DNA of 64,000 nt from Panopea generosa (GCA_029582155.1 CM055897.1:15986482-16050481); one strand, 5' to 3'. Positions 38,285 through 51,540 are shown, numbered from the stretch's first letter. Notes: generated from the sequence alone by a model not told the origin. Made by a program: numbers and translations.

Positions 38285-39230
38285 ACAATCTTATCTGAGG
38301 ATCTAAGCTTTCAATAGTAAACTATAGTGCGTTGCCCAATCTAAGCATTCAATAATAAAATATAGTATGTTGCCCAATCTAAGCTTTCAATAATAAACTA
38401 AAGTGCGTTGCCCAATCTAAGCTTTCAATAATAAACTAAAGTGCGTTGCCCAATCTAAGCTTTCAATAATAAACTAAAGTGCGTTGCCCAATCCAAACTT
38501 TCAATAATAACCTATAGTGCGTTGCCCAATCTAAGCTTTAATAATAAACTAAAGTGCGTTGCCCAATCTAAGCGCTTTCAATAGTAAACTATAGTATGTT
38601 GTCTAATATAAGATTCAATAATAAAATATAGTATGTTGCCCAATCTAAGCTTTCAATAATAAACTAAAGTGCGTTGCCCAATCTAAGCTTTCAATAATAA
38701 ACTATAGTGTGTTGTCTAATATAAGCTTCAATAATAAACTATAGTGCGTTGCCCAATCTAAGCTTTCAATAATAAACTAAAGTGCGTTGCCCAATCTAAG
38801 CTTTCAATAACAAACTATAGTGTGTTGTTTGATATAAGATTCAATAATAAAATATAGTATGTTGCCCAATCTAAGCTTTCAATAATAAACCATAGTATCA
38901 ATCAATCTTACTTTCACAGCACCATCTAGAATATGTTGTATAATTCGGGAAGGGCCTTAAATAATGTTTTTAGAACTTATGGCATGACCTTTTTGCTACA
39001 ATGTAATATATAAAGCAATAAAATATGTTAAAAATATATGTTGTAAAACACAAATATACCAAGTAAATATATTTTTATAAATATATGATAGATAAACACA
39101 GCTGAGCCGAAACAATCTTCTCGGAGAATCTATGCTGTCAACATTAAAAAACTAATCTATACGGTATTGCCCAATCAATCTTACTTGATGCAATACGTAT
39201 TAAGTATATGTTTAACGTTTGACAATTGTC
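38283..39230. repeat. Composite repeat, copies B and C (38-bp array plus flank)
   Basis: About 16 units of 38 bp (GCCCAATCTAAGCTTTCAAT then AATAAACTAAAGTGCGTT) occupy 38300-38900. A variant dimer around ATAAGATTCAATAATAAAAT appears twice, near 38610 and 38835. A unique flank runs to about 39080 and a shortened third copy (GAGCCGAAACAATCTTCTC onward) to about 39230. Copy C keeps the sequence across the point where copy A was broken by the LINE fragment. Confidence 0.85.
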
Positions 39231-39234
39231 GCTA

Positions 39235-40255
39235 GATATAAGTTTACTGGGGGAAAATGAACATGGCAAAGGCGAGTGTAAACATTGTATTTCTTTTTTT
39301 TTTAAATTAAAGACATGTTATACTTGGCATTACTCTTGGGTAAATTAAATTAATCATAGCCACGGTAGCGATTGCGATCGAACTGGGCCAGTGCTGACAA
39401 CGGTTTATATGACAATATAATCCATTTAATGAAAGATTTATAAACCAACTCTGTAAATAAAGCACGATCGTTTCATTTGTGTTATTGAATACCTGTGTGC
39501 CTTATTAAAACTTAATCATTGACTCTCTACACTATTTATTATATTTTATGCTGTAAGTTATTGTCTGCGAATTATATATTTAATTTCCAATTTCCGACAA
39601 CGGCTTTTTTAAGCTAAAACAAAATATGTTAGCTATATTAACTTTAACAGTTTTGCTTTCAAATTTCGAAATGAGTCTTAAATAACCATTGCATTTTCTG
39701 ATGTTCTTGATATAGAATACACTTAAATAAGCAAAATCAATTTCCTGTCAAAAACTCCTTTTTTTATAGTGTCTGGTGAGTATTTCTTTCAGTAGAATGG
39801 TACTGGGACTGTCGGGCCGGTGTTACATGTACAGCGACTGGTCAATGAAATGATGTGTGAAAGATATTTAGATGCGAACGGTACTGTTAGAAAATGAGTT
39901 AACGTGTAAAATATGCCACGTCGTTATGTGATGTTGATAGCAACGGTAGATACTATCGTACTATACTTCTAGTATGGGATTTATTTTCCTCGTTGAACGT
40001 TTTGTACTGAGTCTTTTAACCAACCGCATAGTATGTAGATTATCAAATTAACGTAGATATAATAGAATACTAGTTTTAATACCCTGAAAACAACTTGGCA
40101 TAAATTTGTATAATATACAGTTGCTCAGTAATGTCAACCTTCTACATTATTCAGTTAAGAAAAAAAATAATTATATTCGCATTCTTTATGTGTTATATTT
40201 TTGGAATCTATACTAGTTATATATTTTCAAACTACAGGTCTGAGTAGAACATCCT
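39235..40255. other. AT-rich spacer
   Basis: No supported feature. Confidence 0.55.
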
Positions 40256-40259
40256 TAGT

Positions 40260-40776
40260 GTGATAGCTTCCGTTGCAGAAACACCTCACGTATGAAGAAA
40301 ATAGTCATTGACTACGGGTTATCGTATGCAAAGTGGATTAAGGACCACCAGCATGTTTCAGAAGTACTGTGGTTTAGCGACGAAGCCCATTTTTACCTTA
40401 ATGCATGTGTTACAAACAGAACTTCGCTTTTGGGGAAGTGAAAAACCAAACATTTACGTTGAGTTGAATAATTGCATGGTGAAAAAGTAACCGTTTGGGC
40501 CACACTCAGGTCAACTGCAGTGATAGAGAATTTTGGAAAACGATGTGACGTCGTTATTCGTCAAAACGGACGTCGCCTGGAACACATCATCTGAAAATTA
40601 AATTTTATGAATTTTTTACCGACATCTCATTTTTCAAGCAAAATTGACATATTGCATATGTAATAAAATTTTAAAATGTCCTCTTTAAAATGACGTTTTC
40701 TGTTTTTACATATTGCATAGATAATTCGAATTATAAATCCACGAAACTGTAACATATATTCTGAAACACCCTGTAT
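40260..40776 (+). mobile_element. Mariner/Tc1-superfamily transposon remnant, internally deleted
   Basis: One frame reads KWIKDHQHVSEVLWFSDEAHFYLNACV. A shift of frame then gives RFWGSEKPNIYVE, and further shifts give EKVTVWAT and finally DVVIRQNGRRLEHII before a stop. LWFSDEAHF is the block with the first catalytic Asp in this transposase group, and NG..LEHII is the usual C-terminus. The stretch between them, including the other two acidic catalytic residues, is missing. The right end is the reverse complement of TACAGGGTGTTTCAG, a typical terminal inverted repeat start. The left end was not found. Confidence 0.75.
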
Positions 40777-41004
40777 AATTTTATTAAACTATGATCATGA
40801 ATTGTTTTGTACGCTTTAAACACTCTTTCAGCCACATCACAAAGACGTTCTATTAAAACTGTATATAGAAGCTGCCACTTGTTAATATCCTGCTTAATAT
40901 GCTACTTCGTACAGTGACATTATACCTAATGTAAAATACTTCTGTTAAATATCCCCTCAGTACAGCAGATAGCAGTTCTTACTACTTCATCGAACTGTAC
41001 TCTT

Positions 41005-42800
41005 AGCCGTTCCAGAGTGTAACAGTCTCTGCATAATGACGCCACGGTATCGTTATCCACTCCAGTGGGTAACAGTCTCTGTATAATGACGCCACGGTAA
41101 TGTTTACCACTCTAGCGGGTAACAGTCTCTATATAATGACGCCACGGTATTGTTAACCACTCCAGCGGGTAACAGTCTCTGTATTATGACGCAATGGTAG
41201 TGTTGACCACTCCAGCTGGTAACAGTATATTTATAATGACGCCACGGTAGTGTAAACTACTCCAGTGGGTAACATGACGTCACGGTAATGTTAACCATTC
41301 CAGCGGGTAACAGTCTCTGTATAATGACGCCACGGTATTGTTAACCACTCCAGCGGGTAACAGTCTCTGTATAATGACGTCACGGTAGTGTCGACCACTC
41401 CAGCTGGCAACAGTCTCTATATTATGACGCCACGGTAGTGTTGACCACTCCAGCGGGTAATAGTAACTGTATATAATGACGCTGAGGTAGTGTTAACCAC
41501 TCCAGTGGGTAACAGTCTCTGTTTAATGACGCTGAGGTAGTGTTAACCACTCCAGCGGGTAACAGTCTCTGTTTAATGACGTCACGGTAGTGTTAACCAC
41601 TCCAGATGGTAACAGTATCTGTATAATGACGTCACGGTAATGTTAACCACTCCAGCGGGGAACAGTATCTGTATAATGACGTCACGGTAATGTTAACCAC
41701 TCCAGCGAAGAACAGTATCTGTATAATGACGTCACGGTAGTATAAACCACTCCAGCGGGGAACAGTCTCTGTATAATGACGTAACGGTAGTGTTTACCAT
41801 TCCAGCAGGAACAGTCTCTGTATATTGACGTCACGGTAGTGTTAACCATTCCAGCAGGAACAGTCTCTGTATATTGATGTCACAGTAATGTTAACCACTC
41901 CAGCGGGTAACAGTCTCTGTATAATGACGTCACGGTAGTGGTAACCATTCCAGCAGGAACAGTCTCTGTATATTGACGTCACGGTAATGTTAACCATTCC
42001 AGCGGGTAACAGTGTCTGTATAATGACGTCACGGTAGTGGTAACCACTTCAGCGGGTAACAGTCTCTGTATAATGACGCCACGGTAGTGGTAACCACTTC
42101 AGCAAGAACAGTCTCTGTATAATGACGCCACGGTAGTGGTAACCACTTCAGCGGGTAACAGTCTCAGTATAATGACGCCACGGTAGTGGTAACCACTTCA
42201 GCAGGAACAGTCCCTGTATAATGACGCCACGGTAGTGGTAACCACTTCAGCGGGTAACAGTCTCTGTATAATGACGTCACGGTAGTGTCGACCACTCCAG
42301 CTGGCAACAGTCTCTATATTATGACGCCACGGTAGTTTTGACCCTCCAGCAGGTAACAGTATCTGTATATAATGACGCTAAGGTAGTGTTAACCACTCCA
42401 GCGGGTAAGAGTCTCTGTTTAATGACGTTACGGTAGTGTTAACCACTCCAGATGGTAACAGTATCTATAATGACGTCACGGTTGGGTAAACCACTCCAGC
42501 GGGGAACAGTCTCTGTATAATGACGTCACGGTAATGTTAACCATTCCAGCAGGAACAGTCTTTGTATATTGACGTCACGGTAGTGTTAACCACTTCAGCG
42601 GGTTACAGTCTCTGTATAATGACGCCATGGTAGTGGTAACCACTTCAGCAGGAACAGTCTCTGTATAATGACGTCACGGTAGTGGTAACCACTTCAACGG
42701 GTAACAGTCTCTGTATAATGACGTCACGGTATTGTTAAACACTTCAGCGGGGAAAAGTCTTTGTATAATGACGTCATGGTAGTGTTAGCTAATTCGGCGG
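41005..42800. repeat. 50-bp minisatellite, ~35 units, many with TGACGTCA
   Basis: The unit is about TAATGACGTCACGGTAGTGT, TAACCACTCCAGCGGGTAAC, AGTCTCTGTA. I count 17 exact TGACGTCA palindromes; other units carry GACGCCA, GACGCTGA or GACGTTA instead. A subset has GTGGTAACCAC, a second palindrome. A run of three variant units (GTGTCGACC, then GACC..CCAGC, then ATATAATGACGCT) occurs near 41385 and again near 42285, showing an internal ~900-bp duplication. Confidence 0.95.
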
Positions 42801-42804
42801 GTAA

Positions 42805-43865
42805 AGATATTTTAACTGCCACACGTTTATAAATGTATCATGTTTTCTTATATAGAAATGGCGTATAGTGCAAAATAAAATTAGAATTTATGTATAATTT
42901 TATCATGTTATAAAAGGAAATATTCTGTTAGGTATACGAAAATAAAATTACATTATATTGAGGGTGACAGAAGTATTGCTAACTCCGTCTCAGTTAACAT
43001 TATTATTCCGAGTTTGACAATACTAATGTTCCCCTCAGTATTCCATGTCCAAGTTTCAATTGCAATAATACATTTAGAGAAAATGCATAAAATGTCGGGT
43101 ACATACAATGGCAGGTGGTGTGCGAGCTGTTCCGTTCAGTAGATGTTATTTCATATTAATTACATGCATTTTAATTAGCTTATCGATAGCAATGTGTACA
43201 AAGTATATGTTATGTGTTCTTTTCGGCTAAATCAATCAATTGCACGTGTGGCCAAAGCAACGGAGAGGAATGTCCCTGTATAATCTAAATAGCTTTGCTA
43301 ACAAAATGCTAGCGTCCTTTCATGAATATAAATAATTATCATAGTAATATATTTTATATGACCGAGCTGGGAATTGAGTAAATAACCTCCTACGTGTAAG
43401 GTCCTGGTATATGACAACAAGATCATTTAGAGACTAACAGGAAATTCCTTGAAATAAAATCTGTGTCAGTATCAACGTTATTGAAGTAGATTTTTCATTC
43501 GGAAACCTCTTTTTGTACAGTTTAAATCTATCAAAGGGGCATGATTCTGTGATAAAAAAGCAAAGGACCAAATTTGATTTCAATAGACACATAACGTATT
43601 TTATCACAAACGTTATATTATAATGGAATAAAACTACGCTTGTGTTATGGAATCCACAGAATGACGGAACGACGGAATGGCGAAGACGTAAGCTGCTCGT
43701 ATTGTAACTGGGTGAACCCGTCCTTCTTCATTTCAAGACTTGTACAAAGAGTTAGAATGAGTTTATCGCGAAGAAATAAGAAGATATCAAAAACTTATAA
43801 TTGCTTACATACTTAACAATTGTTCTACACCAGAGTGCATAACTATTATTCCCCCTTCAACACTA
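42805..43865. other. AT-rich spacer
   Basis: Nothing recognised. Confidence 0.55.
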
Positions 43866-43870
43866 CGATT

Positions 43871-44130
43871 TACTACATCATTAGTGTAGCGATTTGCATC
43901 ATTAGTGTAGCGATTTGCATCATTAGTGTAGCGATTTGCATCATTAGTGTAGTGATTTACACCATTAGTGTGTGATTTACACCATTAGTGTAGTGATTTA
44001 CATCATTAGTGTAGTGATTTACATCATTAGTGTAGTGATTTACACCATAAGTGTAGTGATTTACACCATTAGTATGTGATTTACACCATTAGTGTAGTGA
44101 TTTACATCATTAGTATAGTGATTATACTTT
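43871..44130. repeat. 21-bp minisatellite, about 12 units
   Basis: CATCATTAGTGTAGCGATTT(G/A) repeats. The first units have GCGATTTGCAT and later ones GTGATTTACA(T/C)C; two units lose two bases. Confidence 0.95.
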
Positions 44131-44376
44131 ACTGAATGCTGGAACACAATACTGCAAATTCTTATATTCAGTCATGTGTTTCATTGTCTAAAACTTTATC
44201 TGCTCATATCCAAAAGCCCGAAACATTCGCACCACTTAATAAACAATTGTTTTTATTTTTAAAAAATAATATGTTATTTTTTAAAACGGGTCCTCGGATT
44301 TTATCTCTTTTGCATTACCTTAAAAAATGGCTGTAGTTATCTTAATAATGATTTTTCTTTAATATAGTAAACTTAA

Positions 44377-44613
44377 ATGCATGTGAGAAATGAGGACACG
44401 AAAAACGAAAAAGACACATTATTTATGCAATGTCCCTCATTTTTATATGAACGACTTCGTAATTTTCGTGCTACACGTCATTTCAATCCTCTAAGTGTTA
44501 ATGCATGTACGTTATCACATGGAAAAGTTTATCTCCCAAATGATCAAAATATACAGATCATTAATCACGCACAGATCTATATTAAAGACACTAAACCTTT
44601 TGATAGACAATAG
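44377..44613 (+). pseudogene. Possible C-terminal fragment of a retrotransposon ORF (weak)
   Basis: A 78-codon frame contains EKDTLFMQCPSFLYERLRNF, which resembles the E...HLLF.CP.Y...R block at the C-terminal end of many LINE ORF2 proteins. The usual second Cys and the His spacing are not convincing and no RT sequence lies upstream. It may be a decayed tail or chance. Confidence 0.25.
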
Positions 44614-44639
44614 TTCTATTTTTTTAAAATCTTTCTAAC

Positions 44640-46210
44640 GGTGGAGGATCACATTAAGGGTAAACATTGAATTTGTATAAATAAGTAATGTATCCTTTTT
44701 CTAATCATTTTACCAGTCTTGCATACATTTATTTTCTTCTTGATTATTAAAGTTTCTTTACGCTGCTCTTATTACAGCCAGTGACAAGATCAACTACATC
44801 GATATATGACATTATATTAATGAAAATCTAGATTTTGATGTATATATTTTGTTTAATACTGTGATATGTTTCGGGCAAGATCAAATGGATATAGGTTGTT
44901 ATTATTTTTTGGTCCTCGAATGATAGAAATTGCGAAAATTAGACCAAACGTTATAATGTTAGTCTATGGAAAACGCAATGGTGGTAGCTGACCATTACTT
45001 GATACTATTCAATACATTATAAGGAGAGTGTTGGCAGCCAATTCAGTTCATTCACTAAGAAATCAATTATGCACACGGGTAAGACAATAGTCTTCGTTTA
45101 ACTCATTCAGGAAGTCGTGTCTGGAAATCCTAATTAAATCCAAACAAAACAACCTTATGGCCATCGATCATATTTTTGGTTAATGTATGTCACGATGGAG
45201 GGTTATTCAATAATTAATCAGAAGTATTCATCATGTTTGATATCTATGGTGGCATATATCTGCCACAGCGTATGCATACATGTAGCCAAATGAATATTTC
45301 GACTGGATATTAATATGACTTAGACGAGAAATACTTGGCAGGCGGTTATCATTTAAGAGTGGGAAAGTATCATTTTATTATCTGAATGGAACGGTGTTAT
45401 TATGAATTAGCAGTTACATGTAATTCAAAAAAGAAAAACACGGCGGCTGGTAACATAAATTGCCAAGAGAAGTTTTAATAGCAGTGTCATTCTTTAAAAA
45501 TGTTAAGATTATAATATCAGTATTTATTTATTTATTATAATGTAACGAAATTGTAGAAAGAAAGTTGTGGGGGTTGAAAAATTAAGCTGAATAAATAGTA
45601 AAATATATAATGATATGCAGGTACCATATCGCAATTTTCACATTACACAATTCAAACTTCAAATTTTAGATATGTATTACAAGCTCTTAAGATCTTTTTG
45701 GGAACGATAAAGAGAGGACAGAATCGTTATGATTTTTATCAGATAAATAGTAGGGACGATTGGGATCATATGTAGCTAACATTCAGATATTATTAAGAAA
45801 TTATTCAGCCTTGTTGCAGCAGAAAAAAAGCCGCCATAGATATATATAGCATGCATAACCATGACATTTCTAGTACTGGGTCATAAGAAGTACAGCTTGT
45901 CTGCAACGTCAACATGTTTTCAATTGTCGATAACCGGAAACAAACACAAACTTGCAGCGTACGGGATACTCTGAGCTAGGCAGTTACTTGGAAATGGATT
46001 GAACGTTTTGCTTACTGTTTAAAACAGTAATCATGGTTCGTATTTGATATAGCGAACACAGAACAAGAAAGGTCCAGACATTGCAGAGATTGTATTTGTG
46101 ATTAAATAATCATTTTAATGGCTTCAATGTGTTTTTCAATACATTACATGTTATAGATAGCATCGAACTTACGAACGGGAGGAAGAGCTCAGGTGCATGT
46201 ATATTATATA
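44640..46210. other. AT-rich spacer
   Basis: No supported feature before the large minisatellite. Confidence 0.55.
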
Positions 46211-46214
46211 TATG

Positions 46215-48650
46215 AAAGGTGAGTGATGGTGATGATGTTCAATTATAGATATACAATGTTAAAGTGGTGATGTTGAATTATAGATATAGAATGTTACAGT
46301 GATGATGTTGAATTATAGGTATACAATGTTAAAGTGATGATGTTGAATTATAGATGTAAAATGTTACAGTGATGATGTTGAATTATAGATATATAATGTT
46401 AAAGTGATGATGATGAATTATAGATATAAAATGTTACAGTGATGATGTTGAATTATAGATATACAATGTTAAAGTGATGATGTTGAATTATAGATATACA
46501 ATGTTAAAGTGATGTTGAATTATAGATATACAATGTTAAAGTGGTGATGTTGAATTATAGATATACAATTTTAAAGTGATGTTGAATTATAGATATACAA
46601 TGTTAAAGAGATGATGTTGAATTTTGATATAAAATGTTAAAGTGATGATGTTTAATTATAGATATACAATGTTAAAGTGATGATGTTTAATTATAGATGT
46701 ACAATGTTAAAGAGATGGTATTGAATTATTGATATAAAATGTTAAAGTGATGGTGTTGTCTTATAGATATAGAATGTTAAAGTGATGGTGTTCAATTTTA
46801 GATATATAATGTTAAAGTGATGGTGTTCACTTCTTGATATACAATGTTAAAGTGATGGTGTTCAATGATAGATATAGAATTTTAAAGTGATGGTGTTGAA
46901 TTATAGATAAACAATGTTAAAGTGATGTTGTTCAATTATAGATATAGAATGTTAAAGTGATGGTGTTCAATTATAGATATACAATGTTAAAGTGATGATG
47001 TTTAAATATAGATATAGAATATTAAAGAGATGGTGTTGAATTATAGATATACAATGTTAAAGTGATGGTGTTGAAATTATATATATACAATGTTAAAATG
47101 ATGGTGTTTAATCATAAATATAGAATATTAAAGAGATGGTGTTGAATTATAGATATACAATGTTAAAGAGATGGTGTTAAATTATAGATTTACCATGTAA
47201 AAGTGATGATGTTGAATTATGGATGTACAATGTTAAAGTCATGGCGTTGAATTATAGATATACAATGTTAAAGTGATTGTAATGATGTTGAATTAAAGAT
47301 ACAATGTTAAATTGATGGTAATGATGTTGAATTAAAGATACAGTTTTAATTGATGGTAATTATGTTGAATTATAGATACAATGTTAAAATGATGGTAATT
47401 ATGTTGAATTATAGATATAATGTTAAAGTGATGGTAATGATGTTGATTAATAGATACAGTGTTAAAATGATGGTAATGATGTTGAATTATAGATACAATG
47501 TTAAATTGATGGTAATTATGTTGAATTAAAGTAACAGTGTTAAAATGATGGTAATAATGTTGATTCATAGATATAATGTTAAAGTGATGGTAATGATGTT
47601 GAATAATAGATACAATGTTAAAATGATGGTAATGATGTTGAATTATAGATATAATGTTAAAGTGATGGTAATGATGTTGAATAATAAATACAAAGTTAAA
47701 GTGAGGGTAATGATGATGAATTATAGATATAATGTTAAAGTGGTTGTAATAATGTTAAATTATAGATGTATTGTTAAAGTGATGGTAATGATGTTAAATT
47801 ATAGATATAATGTTAAAGTGAGGGTAATGATGTTGAATTGTAGATATACTGTTAAAGTGAAGGTAATGATGATGAATTATAGATACAATGTTAAAATGAT
47901 GGTAATGTTGTTGAATAAGAGATATAATGTTAAAGTGATGGTAATGATGTTGAATTATAGATACAATGTTAAAATGAGGGTAATGATGTTGAATTATAGA
48001 TATAATGTTAAAGAATATCATAATTATGTTGAATTATAGATACAATGTTAAAGTGAGGGTAATGATGTTGAATTAAAGATATAATGTTAAATGAATTGTA
48101 ATGGTGTTGAATTATAGATAAAATGTTAAAATGATGGTATAATGTTGAATTATAGATACAGTCTTAAAGTGAAGGTAATGATGTTAAATTATCAATATAA
48201 TGTTAAAGTGATGGTAATGATGTTGAATTATAGATATAATGTTAACTGAATTGTAATGGTGTTGAATTATAGATATACTGTTAAAGTGAGGGATATGATG
48301 TTGAATTATAGATACAATGCTAAAGTGATGGTAATGGTGTTGAATTATAGATATAATGTTAAAGTGTTGGTAATGATGTTGAAATTTAGATACAATATTA
48401 AAGTGATGGTAATGATGTTGAATTAGATATATACTGTTAAAGTGAGGGTAATGATGTTGAATTAGATATATACTGTTAAAGCGATGGTAATGATTTTGAA
48501 TTATAGATAAAATGTTAAATTGATGGTAATGATGTTGATTGTATATAATATTAAAATTATAGTATTTGTGTTTAATAATAGATATAATGTAAACGTGGTG
48601 GTAATGATGTTGAATTAAAGATATATAGGTTAAATAGATGGCAATGCGGT
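46215..48650. repeat. Large minisatellite, part 1 (35-bp then 39-bp units)
   Basis: From 46215 to about 47260 the unit is ~35 bp (GATGATGTTGAATTATAGAT then ATACAATGTTAAAGT). From about 47270 it is ~39 bp through an inserted GGTAAT (GATGGTAATGATGTTGAATT, ATAGATACAATGTTAAAGT). The 39-bp part is a multiple of three and keeps frames open on both strands with 13-residue repeats (for example 47545-48039). These are not proteins. Confidence 0.95.
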
Positions 48651-48654
48651 TAAA

Positions 48655-48985
48655 TTATAGAAAATTACAAATGTTTACGTTCAGTATTATTGATTTCTCT
48701 ACTATGGAAATTCAAACAGCCGTCACCGCGACCAGCGGCTGTCAATGCACGAGTTGTGTTTATTCGTGGTCTAAGCGTGCGGCAAAACATAATGTTGTTT
48801 ACCCTCCCACAAATTCTTTAGGGATGATATAGGTTTCGATAAATTTTGATATACTCTAAGAACATAACATTACATTATATTTGACTATACATTTGGCAGA
48901 AACAATACATACATTATCGGTGTTTAATATCATTATATATTTCAGAGTTATTACCAGCTGAGTACATACATTCGTGACGATGGTA
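48655..48985. other. Non-repeat island inside the minisatellite
   Basis: About 330 bp of unrelated sequence with a G/C-richer core (48715-48790) interrupts the array. A 64-codon frame (48638-48832) crosses its left edge and starts in repeat sequence, so it is not credible as a gene. No terminal repeats or clear target duplication were seen. Confidence 0.7.
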
Positions 48986-49921
48986 ATTATGTTAATTTAT
49001 AGATAAATAGATTAAATAGATGGTAATGATGTTGATCTTTTATAGATGAATAGGTTAAAAAGATGGTATTGAAGTTGACTTATAGATAAATAGGTTAAAA
49101 AGATAAAAATGAAGTTGACTTATAGATATATAGGTTAAATAGATGGTAATGATGCTGAATTATGGATACATAGGTTAAATAGATGGTAGTTATGTTGACT
49201 TTTAGATAAATAGGATAATAGATGGTAATTATGTTAATTTATAGATAAATAGATTAAATAGATGGTAATGATGTTGATCTTTTATAGATAAATAGGTTAA
49301 AAAGATGGTATTGAAGTTGACTTATAGATAAATAGGTTAAATAGATGAAAATGAAGTTGACTTATAGATATATAGATGGTAAATATGTTGAAATGTAGAT
49401 GAATAGATTAAATAAATGGTAATTATGTTGAATTATAGATATAACGGTTAAATAGTCTGGATGGTTATAATTTTGAATAATAGGTTAAATAGATGGTAAT
49501 GATGTTGAATTATAGATACATAGGTTAAATAAATGGTAATTATGTTGAATTATAAATAAATAGGTTAAATATATGGTTAAGTTTGTTGAATCAAAAATAA
49601 ATAGTTTAAAAAGATGGCAATGATTTTTTAATATGGATAAATAGGATAATAGATGGTAATGATGCTGAATTATGGATAAACAGGTTAAATAAATGGTAAT
49701 GCTGTTGATCTTTTATAAGATGAATAGGTTAAATAGATGGTTATGATGTTGATATTTTATAGATGAATAGGTTAAATAGATGGTAATGATGTTGAATTAT
49801 AGATAAATAGGTTAATCAAATAGTAATGATGTTGATCTTTTACAAGATGAATAGGTTAAATAGATGGTTATGATGTTGCTATTTCATAGATGAATAGGTT
49901 AGATATATGGTAATGATGTTG
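48986..49921. repeat. Large minisatellite, part 2 (~40-bp units)
   Basis: The unit is now AGATAAATAGGTTAAATAGA then TGGTAATGATGTTGACTTAT, with variants. It ends in GGTAATGATGTTG exactly where the retrotransposon starts. Confidence 0.9.
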
Positions 49922-50374
49922 GTTTAAACATATTTATTCATTCAAATGTACATATATACACATAAGTTTAGGTATAATTATGGATTAGAACCGAAGATAA
50001 AATCTTATAAAGTTCTTTTCCATGACGTATATCAATTGTGAACAAATTTGGCAGATTATCAACAATTTGATTTATGCTCTTACCATTACGAATATAACAT
50101 AGTTCAAAATATATTTAATAAAAATGTTTAACATACTTTTAGGAATACTGTTTCTGATATATTTAAGAAACTTAGAAAATGAAGTGAGTAATTAGAAAAA
50201 AAAAGAAAGGTGATTAAAATGATTAAAGTAATGGATAATTATGTGAATTCACATAATAATAACGGTTAACATTTTTGGACAAGTTCTGAACGGCATGGGC
50301 GAAATTGGGAGACGGGCTGACCTCACCACGTAAATAGAAATAGCCTTGTTATTTCTTCAGACTTACTTACATGT

Positions 50375-51540
50375 TCAGGAGAAATGATTAGTGGATAAAA
50401 TGTATTTGTGAACTGCTTCAAATATTTTAACATTATTGTCATAAGAGAGTTGTGATTCACCAAAAAGAAGTATATTCAAAGAAACTGTACATAACTCACT
50501 GACAGATGTCAGGAGTGGTATGCGTTGATGCTGGTTAAGGTGACAATTGAGAAAGAAGTGAGCTGTGCTTTTTATTTGTCCACATGTACACAGGGGGGAG
50601 TCTTCAATGTGTTTAAAAAATAGATGTTGTTTAAGTACACTACAACTCGTTCGGAGGCGGGCATGCAATAATTGGCATTTCCTTGTACCTATGTAAAAGA
50701 ATTTAGGTACTTTTGGTTCGTTACTTTCGAGTTTATGTTTAAAAGCATTCAGAGAAGAGGCTTGTCTTGTTTCAAGTGAGAGAGTGTTCCAGTCATGTAC
50801 AACGGAAGGAATAAAGGAATTTGAGTACAGAGCTGTTCTAGAAGAAGGAATTTGAATATTATTATTATTTCTGAGGTTGTACGTGGAACTTGCATTTGTA
50901 AGAGAAGGAACCAATGAACATAGACATGGTGGGACCATTCCGTGGATCATTTTATAAAAAAAAAGAGTAAGTTTGTGTTTAGTTCGACGCGTTTCAAGAC
51001 TTTCCCATCCTACTTCAGAATCCAGGTAATTGATAGATATAAGTTTTGTAACTCCAGCTGTTATTCGTGCAGCTTCATACTGTATTTTATCAAGTTCATA
51101 TTTCTCATAATTTGTACAATTATCCCAAATAACATTGGCATATTCCAATAAGGGTCTTATAAATGACATGTAGATTGTTTCTAGTGATTTTCTATCTAAC
51201 TGAAATTTTAGTTTTCTCATAATATTTATTCTAGACCAAGCTTTATTCTTAATATAGTCAATATGAGTGTGCCAGCTGCAGTTATTTGATAAGTATACTC
51301 CTAGATTTTTGTGAGATGACACATCTATAATTTGTTGGTTTTGCACAAAAAGTGGGGGGTGAATGGGTTGAGTGCGTTTGCGAGTTACATGCATTGATTC
51401 TGTTTTGGATGGATTAAAAGTAACCAGCCATTTATTTGACCATTCAGATATTTTATTTATGTCAGAATTTAATGTCTGTGCAGCATTAACAATATCATTA
51501 TTATGATTAATTATAAAGTAAAGGCTTGTATCATCGGCAA
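50375..51540 (-). pseudogene. Non-LTR retrotransposon RT thumb and C-terminal Cys/His region
   Basis: Once the frame is resumed at the FADD region (near 51540), the strand reads without a break to the stop at 50375. Residue numbers are counted from the Met at 51394. Early parts show KNLGVYLSNNCSWHTHI (29-45, the usual RT thumb block) and RPLLEYANVIWDNC (80-93). At the far end LLHARLRTSCSVL (242-254) precedes C269, C271, H279 and C284, a CCHC-like pattern (LCTCG...HFFLNC) seen at the C-terminus of many LINE ORF2 proteins and thought to bind nucleic acid. No RNase H domain is seen. It is the best preserved part of the element. Confidence 0.85.

Noticed and set aside
43871-44130. CRISPR-like array of 21-bp repeats
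   Set aside because: The units are directly adjacent with no unique spacers, and the sequence is plainly eukaryotic.
47332-48039. Open frames of 75-164 codons on both strands with 13-residue repeats
   Set aside because: They are translations of the 39-bp minisatellite, whose period is a multiple of three. Both strands and several frames are open at once.
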